Assembly (NCBI GenBank): GCA_946480525.1 | Contig: CAMLLA010000097.1 | Coordinates: 1 to 11,573, forward strand | Source of the DNA: an uncultured Asticcacaulis sp. | GTDB taxonomy: Bacteria; Pseudomonadota; Alphaproteobacteria; Caulobacterales; Caulobacteraceae | Direction: 5' to 3' | DNA: 11,573 nucleotides | Shown: piece by piece, positions 1 through 6,554 of the stretch | How positions within the stretch are numbered: position 1 is the stretch's first letter | Layout of the letters: each line of letters opens with the position of its first letter | Translations under genes and position numbers: made by a program | The notes under the pieces: model-generated | What the model was told of the DNA's origin: nothing | What the model saw: only the letters and a program-made list of their open reading frames with translations | Database searches by the model: none

Positions 1-1
1 C

Positions 2-481
2 GGCGTGGCGCTGGGCGGGCTCTATAATATCGTTGCCGACATGGACGCCTTGCTGCTGTTGGTCAGTTCGAAGACCCTGGCGCGCCTGGGGCAGGCGGCC
101 GGCGAAGCGACTGGCCATCTGCCTATGGGCAGCCATGCCCAGGCGCTCGACCGCCTGGTGGCGGTCGCGCATACCTATCTGAAGTTTGCCCGCGAAAACC
201 TGCCGTTGTGGCGCATGATCTTCGAACTGCGGCTCGACAGCCCCCTGCCGGACTGGGCCGCGCAGGATCAACTGCGCCTGTTCCGCCACATTGCCGAGCC
301 GCTGCGCGTCATTTTTCCAGACCTCGACACGATTGCGTTGACCGTGCGGGCGCGGACCCTGTTTGCCGCTGTTCACGGGATCATCAGCATCGGACTGGAA
401 GAACGTCTGATTGCCGTGCCGATTCAGAAGCTGGCCGACGAAATCGAGTGGCTGACCCGGGCGGCGTGCCGTCAAGTCTGA
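2..481 (+). CDS. TetR/AcrR-family transcriptional regulator, 3' part (5' end outside window)
   Basis: An open frame enters from the left edge and ends at TGA 479-481. The first residues read GVALGGLYNIVADMDAL, which fits the recognition helix and following segment of a TetR-type helix-turn-helix (family pattern: GVSxGxLYxHFxxKDxL). The missing part would then be roughly the first 40 residues. The rest (about 140 residues) is helical and hydrophobic, with LDRLVAVAHTYLKFARENLPLWRMIFE resembling the ligand/dimer domain of TetR proteins of the WHG type. The GTG at position 5 should not be taken as the start because the reading frame and domain continue upstream. The ligand and target genes cannot be told. 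The next gene on the same strand begins 148 bases downstream and need not be its target. Family call fairly sure; function unknown. Confidence 0.8.
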   Translation, partial: GVALGGLYNIVADMDALLLLVSSKTLARLGQAAGEATGHLPMGSHAQALDRLVAVAHTYLKFARENLPLWRMIFELRLDSPLPDWAAQDQLRLFRHIAEPLRVIFPDLDTIALTVRARTLFAAVHGIISIGLEERLIAVPIQKLADEIEWLTRAACRQV

Positions 482-482
482 T

Positions 483-497
483 ATCTGTTTCACAGAT
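483..497 (+). other. Small hairpin just after the tetR stop
   Basis: ATCTGT (483-488) and ACAGAT (492-497) can pair around a 3-base loop directly after the TGA of the regulator. The stem is short and AT-rich and has no T-run after it, so it is at best a weak terminator. Confidence 0.25.
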
Positions 498-532
498 CGA
501 TCCAGGGCGCGCTTTGTGTTTCGTATATGAAA

Positions 533-546
533 ACACATTAATGTGT
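533..546. promoter_or_regulatory. 14-bp perfect palindrome, possible operator
   Basis: ACACATTAATGTGT is a perfect dyad in the 148-base gap between the regulator gene and the small secreted protein gene. It lies about 85 bases before that gene's start and is followed by an A/T-rich stretch. A dimeric regulator site is plausible (the neighbouring TetR protein is one candidate). No clear promoter could be placed: TTGTCA at 568-573 resembles a -35 box but has no good -10 partner at 16-18 bases. Confidence 0.35.
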
Positions 547-629
547 AAAAATATATTCGCCTGTGAGTTGTCAGGGGGCGCTTACCATACGTAAGTTTAT
601 GGCCTCAACGACAACCACAGGAGGAAGAT

Positions 630-962
630 ATGCGTAAGATTATAGCAGGCGTCGCCGTTTCCGGTTTGCTTGCCGCTGCCGGATATGCCATTGCCCAGGA
701 TAACGCCCCGCCTGTCTGCACAAGTCGCACCATCAACATGACCGGTATCCCGAATTACGCCACGGCGACGGTTACCGTACAGGCTGCCCAGATATTGCAG
801 CAGTGCTCCGACCCTAACGGCGATACATTGACAGTCGTATCGCCGGGCGTGTCCTATACCTTCCAGATCAATGCCGGCCAGACGCACGTCACCAGTTTCA
901 CGGTTTCGGACAGCTATGGCGGCACGGCGTCAGGGTCGATAACCTGGACGCGTCCGTCGTAG
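630..962 (+). CDS. Small secreted protein with a single Ig/cadherin-like domain
   Basis: A strong Shine-Dalgarno AGGAGG (619-624) sits 5 bases before ATG 630, which fixes the start. The 110-residue product begins with a classic signal peptide (MRKIIAGVAVSGLLAAAGYA) and a probable cleavage after AIA at residue 22, leaving about 88 mature residues. The mature part is rich in T, S, V and alternating hydrophobic residues, suggesting beta strands. The segments DPNGDTLTV (residues 61-69) and FTVSDSYGGTASGSITW (90-106) resemble the core of cadherin/Ig-like repeats, which usually occur in tandem inside very large adhesins. Here only one copy stands alone. Two cysteines (C30, C59) could form a disulfide in the periplasm. 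Function is unknown; the domain likeness is judged by eye. Confidence 0.75.
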   Translation: MRKIIAGVAVSGLLAAAGYAIAQDNAPPVCTSRTINMTGIPNYATATVTVQAAQILQQCSDPNGDTLTVVSPGVSYTFQINAGQTHVTSFTVSDSYGGTASGSITWTRPS

Positions 963-989
963 TTTGCAGGAAAGCAAGAAACCCCACCA

Positions 990-1079
990 CCACATCTCAT
1001 TCGCCATCTTTCGATGGCTCACTCGTGCGGTTCCCCTCCCCGGCAAAGCCAGGGAGGTATAGAAGAGATGAGCATGTGG
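990..1079. repeat. Three-way-junction palindromic element between convergent genes
   Basis: Three stems can be drawn in this 90-base stretch. The outer stem pairs CCACATCTCAT (990-1000) with ATGAGCATGTGG (1068-1079), 11 pairs with C1073 bulged. Inside it are hairpin A, GCCATC/GATGGC (1003-1008 with 1013-1018, loop TTTC), and hairpin B, CCTCCCCGGC/GCCAGGGAGG (1035-1044 with 1048-1057, one mismatch, loop AAA). The element lies in the 255-base gap between the convergent small secreted protein and M13 peptidase genes. Such multi-stem elements are typically repeated, non-coding palindromic units or bidirectional transcription stops. Whether it is repeated in the genome cannot be seen from here. 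Confidence 0.5.
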
Positions 1080-1144
1080 CCTATCCACTCATGACGTCAC
1101 GCTTCCGGGTTACGGGCGCTTTCTTTGCGCTAGAGCGAGATGGC

Positions 1145-1167
1145 AAAAAGTGTGAATGATGATTCAC
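1145..1167 (-). terminator. Possible intrinsic terminator of the M13 peptidase gene
   Basis: On the minus strand, GTGAAT-CATC-ATTCAC (1167 down to 1152) forms a 6-bp stem, followed within two bases by a run of five T (1149-1145). It lies about 50 bases after the peptidase stop codon. The stem is AT-rich and short, so efficiency is doubtful. Confidence 0.4.
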
Positions 1168-1217
1168 TTAAAGTCATTCCGATCTAACGCTTCGCGCCTT
1201 CAGCGCTGGCACCCTGG

Positions 1218-3344
1218 TTACCAGATGCGGACGCGGTCTTCGGGTTTGACGTAATACTTGTCGCCGGGCTTCACACCGAAGGCGTCGTACCAGGCGTCGA
1301 CATTGCGCACGGGGCCGATGACGCGGAACACGGCCGGCGAGTGCGGATCGGCGGTGACCTGCTGCTTCAACGTATCGTCGCGGTACTTCGCGCGCCACAC
1401 CTGGCCCCAGCCCAGGAAGACGCGCTGGTCGCCGGTAAAGCCGTCGATCACCGGCGACGCCTGGCCTTTAAGCGAAAGACGATAGGCATCCAGCCCCAGA
1501 AGATTGCCAGCCAGATCGCCGATGTTTTCACCCATGGTCAGGCCGCCCTGGACGTGGACGCCCGGTAGGATTTCGAAGGCGTCGTACTGGGCGCCGAGTT
1601 TCTTGGCCTGGACCGTGAACTTTTCGGCATCCTCAGCGGTCCACCAGTCGGTGAGCACGCCATTGCCGTCGTAGTTGCGGCCCTGGTCATCGAAGCCGTG
1701 GCCGATTTCGTGACCGATAACGCCACCGATGCCGCCGTAGTTGACGGCCGGATCGGCATCTGGATCGAAGAAGGGCGGTTGCAGGATGGCGGCGGGGAAG
1801 ACGATCTCGTTCTCGGTCGGCGAATAATAGGCGTTGACGGTTTGCGGCGTCATGCCCCATTCCAGCGGATCTGTCGGCTTGTCGATCTTTGCGGCCTGAT
1901 AGGCCCAGTCAAAGGCGCTGGAACGCTCGGCATTGCCGTAGAGGTCGTTGGCCTTGACCGTCAGAGCGGAATAGTCTCGCCACTTTTCGGGGTAGCCGAT
2001 CTTGACGCCGAACTTGCTGAGCTTTTCCTGCGCCTTGACCTTGGTTTCCGGCGACATCCAGGTCAGGTTGTCGATGCGGATTTTCAGCGCGGCACGCAGG
2101 TCGGCGACCAGGGTCTCCATCTTGGCCTTGGACTCAGGCGGGAAGTAGGTGGCGACATAGGTGCGGCCAAGCGCTTCGCCAAGGCTGCCTTCGACGGCGC
2201 CGATGGCGCGCTTCCAGCGCGGGCGCTGTCCTTGCGCGCCGCTTAGATCGCGCGCGCGGAACTGCCACTGGCGCTCGACAAAGGCTTTGGACAGATAAGG
2301 CGCGGCCTGATCCGCCGTTCGGAATGTTTCCCACGCCTTCAGCGTTTCCAGTGGCGTGTCGGCAAAGATCCTGGCGATCTTGGGGAAGGCGGTGTTTTCA
2401 TTGACGATGATCTTGCTGGCGTGCTCAGCGTGTGCGCCGTCCAGGAAACCTTTCCAGTCAAAGCCTGGGGCATAGGCCGTCAGTTCCGCCTGTGTCATGG
2501 GGTTATAGGTCTTGGTCGAGTCGCGGCGTTCGATGCGCGTCCAGTGGACCTCGGCGATGCGGGTTTCCAGCGCTACGATGTCCCTGGCGGTCTGTGCGGC
2601 ATTGGGATAGGCGACCATGCGCAGCATGTCGGTAACATAGGCCTCATATTTGGCCTTCTTGTCGGCGAAGCTGTCCTTCAGATAGTAGTCGCGGTCCGGC
2701 AGGCCCAGCCCGCCCTGGGCCATCAGCAGGACCTGAAGCTTCGGGTTCTTTTCGTCGGACGCGACATATGGGTTGAAGAAGGCCGAGCCAAAAGCGCCGC
2801 TGGTGGCGCCCATATATCTGGCCATTTCCGCCTTGGTCCTGATCGCTGATATGGCGCGCAGTCGCGGCACCAGTGGTGCCACGCCAAGCTTTTCCGCAGT
2901 GGCTTCGTCCATGAAGGCGTTGTAGACGGCGGCGATCTTGGCGTCGTCGCCCGTCAGGTCCTTACGCGCGGCAAGACCGGTGACGATGGCGTTGGAGCGG
3001 GCTTCTGACAGGTCGCGCAACAGCGCGGAACTGCCGATCGAGGTCTTGTCGGCCGGAATGACCATGGTCTTGACGGCCGTGCCGTTGACGTAGTCGAAGA
3101 AGCTGTCGCCCGGCTTGACCGAAGTGTCCATACCGGCGAGGTCGACGCCCCATGTGCCATAGCGCTTGGCTACCGTCGAAACCTGGCTGCCGCCGTTGTC
3201 GGCATCCGCGAAGAAGCCATCCAGGCTTTCCAGGGTCTGCATGCGGCAGTGCTCGTCTATGCACCGGTCCGGCGTTTCGGCGAGCGCCGTGAGGGCCAGA
3301 CCGCTCATAAACGTAGTGGCAAGGAGGAGTTTGGACAGTCGCAT
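1218..3344 (-). CDS. M13-family (neprilysin-like) zinc metallopeptidase, secreted
   Basis: Neprilysin/PepO-type endopeptidase that cuts oligopeptides, here probably in the periplasm. With the chosen ATG (3344) the product has 708 residues, usual for the family. It starts with a signal peptide, MRLSKLLLATTFMSGLALTA, probable cleavage after ALA at residue 22. The zinc site is complete: HEIGH at 545-549 supplies two histidine ligands and the catalytic glutamate E546; GENIGD at 605-610 supplies the third ligand E606. VNAYY (503-507) before the active site and DPHSPAVFRVIGPVRN near the C-terminus match the family's substrate-binding segments, and the protein ends in the typical tryptophan. An in-frame ATG at 3443 would add 33 residues ahead of the signal peptide and is less likely. 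The Shine-Dalgarno is weak (GTGAG). It is transcribed divergently from the Kef-type antiporter; no functional link is evident. Confidence 0.95.
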   Translation of the reverse strand: MRLSKLLLATTFMSGLALTALAETPDRCIDEHCRMQTLESLDGFFADADNGGSQVSTVAKRYGTWGVDLAGMDTSVKPGDSFFDYVNGTAVKTMVIPADKTSIGSSALLRDLSEARSNAIVTGLAARKDLTGDDAKIAAVYNAFMDEATAEKLGVAPLVPRLRAISAIRTKAEMARYMGATSGAFGSAFFNPYVASDEKNPKLQVLLMAQGGLGLPDRDYYLKDSFADKKAKYEAYVTDMLRMVAYPNAAQTARDIVALETRIAEVHWTRIERRDSTKTYNPMTQAELTAYAPGFDWKGFLDGAHAEHASKIIVNENTAFPKIARIFADTPLETLKAWETFRTADQAAPYLSKAFVERQWQFRARDLSGAQGQRPRWKRAIGAVEGSLGEALGRTYVATYFPPESKAKMETLVADLRAALKIRIDNLTWMSPETKVKAQEKLSKFGVKIGYPEKWRDYSALTVKANDLYGNAERSSAFDWAYQAAKIDKPTDPLEWGMTPQTVNAYYSPTENEIVFPAAILQPPFFDPDADPAVNYGGIGGVIGHEIGHGFDDQGRNYDGNGVLTDWWTAEDAEKFTVQAKKLGAQYDAFEILPGVHVQGGLTMGENIGDLAGNLLGLDAYRLSLKGQASPVIDGFTGDQRVFLGWGQVWRAKYRDDTLKQQVTADPHSPAVFRVIGPVRNVDAWYDAFGVKPGDKYYVKPEDRVRIW

Positions 3345-3691
3345 AAGGACACTCACAAGGCCGCGGCGGTTCGCCGTCGTTGAAAAAGATACGATCGGTA
3401 CACTAACCAATAATCCCGATGCGCAACATGAATTATTTGTCATCTTTGCGGCGTGCTTATCTCCCGGTAAAAGTGATGTTTTTTGCTATTTTTCGCATTT
3501 TTGGGGTTTCCAAAGTGCGGCTCCGTGGGTTTTAATTGGCTCTACGGTCCGCCGTTCCCAAAATCGCTGAAATACCATCGCCCTCCGCCGCGACTGACGG
3601 AAACGGGGCATGTCGTCATTTGCCGGCGAAGCGGCAATTAAGACGGTTGCAAGGCCGCGATTGTGATAGACAAAAAAGAGAGGACACCCAG
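3345..3691. promoter_or_regulatory. Divergent intergenic region between peptidase and antiporter genes
   Basis: This 347-base stretch must hold the promoters of both flanking genes, but no convincing -35/-10 pair could be picked on either strand. It is less GC-rich than its surroundings in its middle part, with phased T-tracts at 3479-3509. In the antiporter leader, TTGCCG/CGGCAA (3620-3625 with 3632-3637, loop GCGAAG) can form a hairpin. In-frame ATGs extend both neighbouring reading frames into this region, but they lack ribosome binding sites and lie upstream of the conserved N-termini. Confidence 0.5.
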
Positions 3692-5533
3692 ATGTTGCAT
3701 GCCCAACAAGCTCCGCCTGCTATCAGTGCCATGGCCGCCGAAACGGCCCATAAGGCCGCGAATGCTTCCCAGGGCTATGAAGTCGTCATTATCGTCTTCC
3801 TGCTCGCTTCGGCGGTGATTATTCCTATTTTTCAGAAATACAGGGTCTCGGGAGTCCTTGGCTTCTTGCTGGTCGGTGTGTTGCTCGGCCCGGATGGTAT
3901 AGGGCGGCTGGCTTCCGTTTCCCCGGTTTTCGACAGTTTCGCCCTCATGCGCTCGCATAGCGCACACGCCCTGGCTGAACTGGGTGTCGTCTTTCTGTTG
4001 TTTTCCATCGGTCTGGAACTGACCTTCGAGCGCCTTAAATCGATGCGGCGTCTGATCTTCGGTTTTGGCGCGGCGCAAATGGCCCTGTGTTCCATCGTGC
4101 TGGCCGTGTTGTTTTATATCCTGGGCCGCAGCGTTTCGGGCGCCGCCATGCTCGGCATGGCGCTGGCCATGTCCTCGACCGCGGTTGTCATTCCCGTCCT
4201 GTCCGACCGAAAGCAGTTGCGCACGGCGTCCGGCCGCAGCGTCTTCGCCGTCCTGCTGGCCCAGGACGTGGCCGTGGCGCCTATCCTGATCACCGTGGCG
4301 ATCCTTGCCGGAACCAGCGCCGGGACCGGCGTCGGCTGGCAGGGGCTGCTGGCCCTCATTCCCGCCCTGATCGGCATGGGCGTGATCATTGTCGGCGGCC
4401 GCTTCCTACTGCGGCCCTTGTTCAATCTTGTCGCCGCGGCCAAGAGCCGCGAGTTGTTCATGGCCGCCTGCCTGCTGGTCGTGCTGTTGTCCGGCCAGGT
4501 GGCCGTGGTGGCCGGCCTGAGCATGGGGCTTGGCGCCTTCATCGCCGGTGTGCTGCTGGCCGAAACCGAATATCGCCGCGAAGTCGAGGTCCTTATCGAT
4601 CCGTTCAAGGGGTTGCTTCTGGGCCTGTTCTTCGTGACGGTCGGGGCGCGGCTGGAATTATCGGTGATTTTTGCCCAGCCGGTCCTCATCCTGGGGCTTG
4701 TCGCGGCCATGGTCGCAATCAAGGCAGTGCTCATCTATCCGCTGGGGCGCGCCTTTGGCCTTGGTCATATTGCGGCCATAGAGACTGCGGCGGTGCTGGG
4801 GCCGGCGGGGGAATTCGCCTTCGTCATCATCGACCAGGCCGTGGGCAACAAGGCGCTGGACGCCGGCTTCGGCCAGGCCGTGATCCTGTCGGCAACGCTT
4901 AGCCTGTTCCTGGTGCCGCTGCTGGCGGCTCTGGCCAGCCGCTTCGGGCGCATGACCGCCAAGCCGGGCGTGCAGACCGCTGAAGCGCCGGAAGTGGTCA
5001 GCGAAGGCAATCCGGTCATTATCGTCGGCTATGGCCGCGTCGGCGCCCTGGTTGCCGACATGTTGAAGGTTCACGACATCCCGTTCACCGTCGTCGACTT
5101 CAATCCCAATGTCACGTCGCGCGCCCGCGCGGCCGGCGTCGAGGCCTGGTACGGCGACGCGTCGGTGCCGGACTTCCTGATGCGCATGGGGCTTGAGCGC
5201 GCCCGTGCTGTCGTCGTGACGGCTTCGACGACGGCCTTTACCGATTCGGTCGTCAAGACGATCCGGTCCTTACGCGAAGACGTGCACATCATCGCCCGTG
5301 CGCGCGATGCTGGTCATGCCCAAAAGCTGTACCAGATGGGCGCGACCGACGCCGTGCCGGAAACGATCGAGGCCAGCCTGCAACTGGCGGAAAACACCCT
5401 GATCGACCTTGGGGTCCCCATGGGGCTGGTCCTGGCCAGCGTCCACGAACAGCGCGACGTCTTCCGCCGCCAGTTCGGCGTCCGTGATGGTGCGACGCCC
5501 GTGTTGCGGCCGCGCATGCAGGGCGAGGCCTAA
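3692..5533 (+). CDS. Kef-type CPA2 cation/proton antiporter with RCK (TrkA-N) domain
   Basis: Inner-membrane monovalent cation/proton antiporter resembling KefB/KefC, which export K+ in exchange for H+. The product has 613 residues, close to KefC. Residues about 28-418 form a Na+/H+ exchanger-type domain with roughly 12 membrane segments. It holds the family blocks GVVFLLFSIGLEL (98-110), MSSTAVVIPVL (160-170), AQD (190-192, ion-binding aspartate D192), PFKGLLLGLFFVTVGA (304-319) and GPAGEFAFVI (370-379). The C-terminal part is an RCK/TrkA-N domain with nucleotide-binding GYGRVG (446-451) and acidic D469 at the end of beta-2; no TrkA-C domain follows. AGAGAGGA (3677-3684) lies 7 bases before ATG 3692, which decides the start over ATG 3536. 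No KefF/KefG-type ancillary quinone reductase is adjacent. The stop overlaps that of the convergent gene. Ion specificity is inferred. Confidence 0.92.
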   Translation: MLHAQQAPPAISAMAAETAHKAANASQGYEVVIIVFLLASAVIIPIFQKYRVSGVLGFLLVGVLLGPDGIGRLASVSPVFDSFALMRSHSAHALAELGVVFLLFSIGLELTFERLKSMRRLIFGFGAAQMALCSIVLAVLFYILGRSVSGAAMLGMALAMSSTAVVIPVLSDRKQLRTASGRSVFAVLLAQDVAVAPILITVAILAGTSAGTGVGWQGLLALIPALIGMGVIIVGGRFLLRPLFNLVAAAKSRELFMAACLLVVLLSGQVAVVAGLSMGLGAFIAGVLLAETEYRREVEVLIDPFKGLLLGLFFVTVGARLELSVIFAQPVLILGLVAAMVAIKAVLIYPLGRAFGLGHIAAIETAAVLGPAGEFAFVIIDQAVGNKALDAGFGQAVILSATLSLFLVPLLAALASRFGRMTAKPGVQTAEAPEVVSEGNPVIIVGYGRVGALVADMLKVHDIPFTVVDFNPNVTSRARAAGVEAWYGDASVPDFLMRMGLERARAVVVTASTTAFTDSVVKTIRSLREDVHIIARARDAGHAQKLYQMGATDAVPETIEASLQLAENTLIDLGVPMGLVLASVHEQRDVFRRQFGVRDGATPVLRPRMQGEA

Positions 5534-5973
5534 ACCCGCCTTGCCTGAGTGAGAAAGAGCCCGGCCAGCAGCAGGCCAAGTCCGGCGGCGCGGGTCAGGT
5601 CGACGGGTCTTTGCACCGCGCCGAACAGGCCGAAATGGTCGATGACGGCGCTCATGACGATCTGGCCGGCGACGGCGCAGGTTATGGTGCTGACGACGCC
5701 GATGCGCGGCGTCAGCACCGATACGCTCAACACATAGAAGGCGACGACCAGCCCGCCACAAAACAGATAGGGCGGGGCGTTGGTGAGGGCCGTGGCTCCC
5801 TTCATACCGCTGACGGCAGTGACGGCCGCCGTGGCCAATAGTCCGACCGCGAAGACGCTCAGCATGACCGGCGCCGGATTGCCGGTCAGCCGCGTCAGTG
5901 CGCCATTGCTGGCGGCCATGACGGGGATCAGCACACCTGCGACAAATGCCCAGCCAAGATAGCCCGCCTGCAT
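5530..5973 (-). CDS. YdcZ/DUF606-type DMT-superfamily membrane protein
   Basis: The 147-residue product is very hydrophobic, with about five predicted membrane segments (roughly 4-24, 34-54, 66-84, 90-108 and 127-143). The N-terminal GYLGWAFVAGVLIPVMAASN and the pattern ending in GLGLLLAGLFLTQ fit the DUF606/YdcZ family, small five-helix proteins of the drug/metabolite transporter superfamily, half the size of EamA proteins. The substrate is unknown; export of a metabolite is the usual guess. ATG 5973 follows the tautomerase stop after 3 bases, and AGGGG just upstream can serve as the ribosome binding site, so it is the last gene of the GST operon. Its stop codon (5530-5532) overlaps the antiporter's stop on the opposite strand, leaving no room for a terminator between the two genes. 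Confidence 0.85.
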   Translation of the reverse strand: MQAGYLGWAFVAGVLIPVMAASNGALTRLTGNPAPVMLSVFAVGLLATAAVTAVSGMKGATALTNAPPYLFCGGLVVAFYVLSVSVLTPRIGVVSTITCAVAGQIVMSAVIDHFGLFGAVQRPVDLTRAAGLGLLLAGLFLTQARRV

Positions 5974-5976
5974 GAC

Positions 5977-6177
5977 CTAACCCCTTGCCTGCCGACGTAC
6001 AGTGACCGTGTCTCCGCCTATACCCCAGTTGTCGCTGTCGATCTCGTCGATCACGACGAAGGTCGTTTCCGGGTTCTTGTCGAGCACGGTCACCAGCAGG
6101 TCGGTAACGCCCTTGATCAGCGCCGCCTTCTGCTCGGAGGTCGCCGCCGGGGTGATCCTGATATTGACGTAGGGCAT
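5977..6177 (-). CDS. 4-oxalocrotonate tautomerase-family protein
   Basis: A 66-residue protein of typical 4-OT size. The start at 6177 gives MPYVNIRI; after methionine removal the N-terminal proline, the catalytic base of the family, is exposed. The following TSEQKAALIKGVTDLLVTVL helix and the ETTFVVIDEIDSDNWGIGG segment match the beta-alpha-beta fold and C-terminal hairpin of the family; W51 lies where an active-site aromatic is common. Enzymes of this group keto-enol tautomerise unsaturated oxo-acids or phenylpyruvate-like compounds and assemble as oligomers; the substrate here is unknown. The start ATG overlaps the stop of the upstream NTF2-like gene by one base (TAATG), pointing to translational coupling. 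A longer in-frame start at 6285 would bury the proline and is rejected. Confidence 0.9.
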   Translation of the reverse strand: MPYVNIRITPAATSEQKAALIKGVTDLLVTVLDKNPETTFVVIDEIDSDNWGIGGDTVTVRRQARG

Positions 6178-6554
6178 TATGGCTCCTGTGTTTCGTAGTG
6201 AAAGACTTTCGAGATGATCCGCCATTCGCCGCCGTCGCGGATCAGGGTGAGAAAGTCGGTGAAAAACTTTGGGCCGATGCAGCACTCGACATGGGCGCGC
6301 GCCGTCACCGGCCCGGCAAAGTCCACCGACACGATCCGATCGGCGCGCGCCTCATCGCGGCTGGCGGGCGAGGGGCGGGTGGCGACGACGGACAGGTAGG
6401 TCTCGACCGTATGATAGGTCAGGCCGCCGTCCGTCACCGTAACATAGTGGGCGCGCGGGTGCAGAACCCCGCGCAACGCGTCCGCATCGCTGTAGTAAAG
6501 GCCATCGAAATAGCGGTTCAGGACGGCCTCCACAGCAACGCGTTCCGGCGTCAT
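6177..6554 (-). CDS. NTF2-like (SnoaL/lumazine-binding-like) protein
   Basis: The 125-residue product has the cone-shaped NTF2 fold pattern. It has an N-terminal helix pair (VAVEAVLNRYFDGLYYSDAD), then LRGVLHPRAHYVTVTDGG, a helix around HTVETYL, and several beta strands ending in FLTLIRDGGEWRIISKVFHY. This layout is close to the 'putative lumazine-binding' (Lumazine_bd_2) subgroup often seen near detoxification or catabolic enzymes. Such proteins act as small-molecule isomerases, dehydratases or binding proteins; no activity can be assigned here. ATG 6554 overlaps the GST stop as ATGA, and its own stop overlaps the tautomerase start as TAATG, so it is the central member of a tightly coupled operon. 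H59 and the acidic residues near the mouth could be functional, but this is not tested. Confidence 0.8.
   Translation of the reverse strand: MTPERVAVEAVLNRYFDGLYYSDADALRGVLHPRAHYVTVTDGGLTYHTVETYLSVVATRPSPASRDEARADRIVSVDFAGPVTARAHVECCIGPKFFTDFLTLIRDGGEWRIISKVFHYETQEP

Noticed and set aside
1197..1217. Possible GC-rich hairpin right after the peptidase stop
   Set aside because: Only 3-4 base pairs can form without mismatches and no T-run follows; the hairpin at 1152-1167 is the better terminator candidate.
3345..3443. Upstream ATG extending the M13 peptidase by 33 residues
   Set aside because: It would place the signal peptide internally; the extension is not signal-like, and the ATG at 3344 opens a normal signal sequence.
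3536..3691. Upstream ATG extending the Kef-type antiporter by 52 residues
   Set aside because: The extension is polar and lacks a ribosome binding site, whereas ATG 3692 has a good one at proper spacing.
4087..4902. Long plus-strand open frame inside the antiporter gene in another frame
   Set aside because: Its composition is rich in arginine, glycine and proline and has no domain; it lies wholly within conserved membrane-domain coding sequence.
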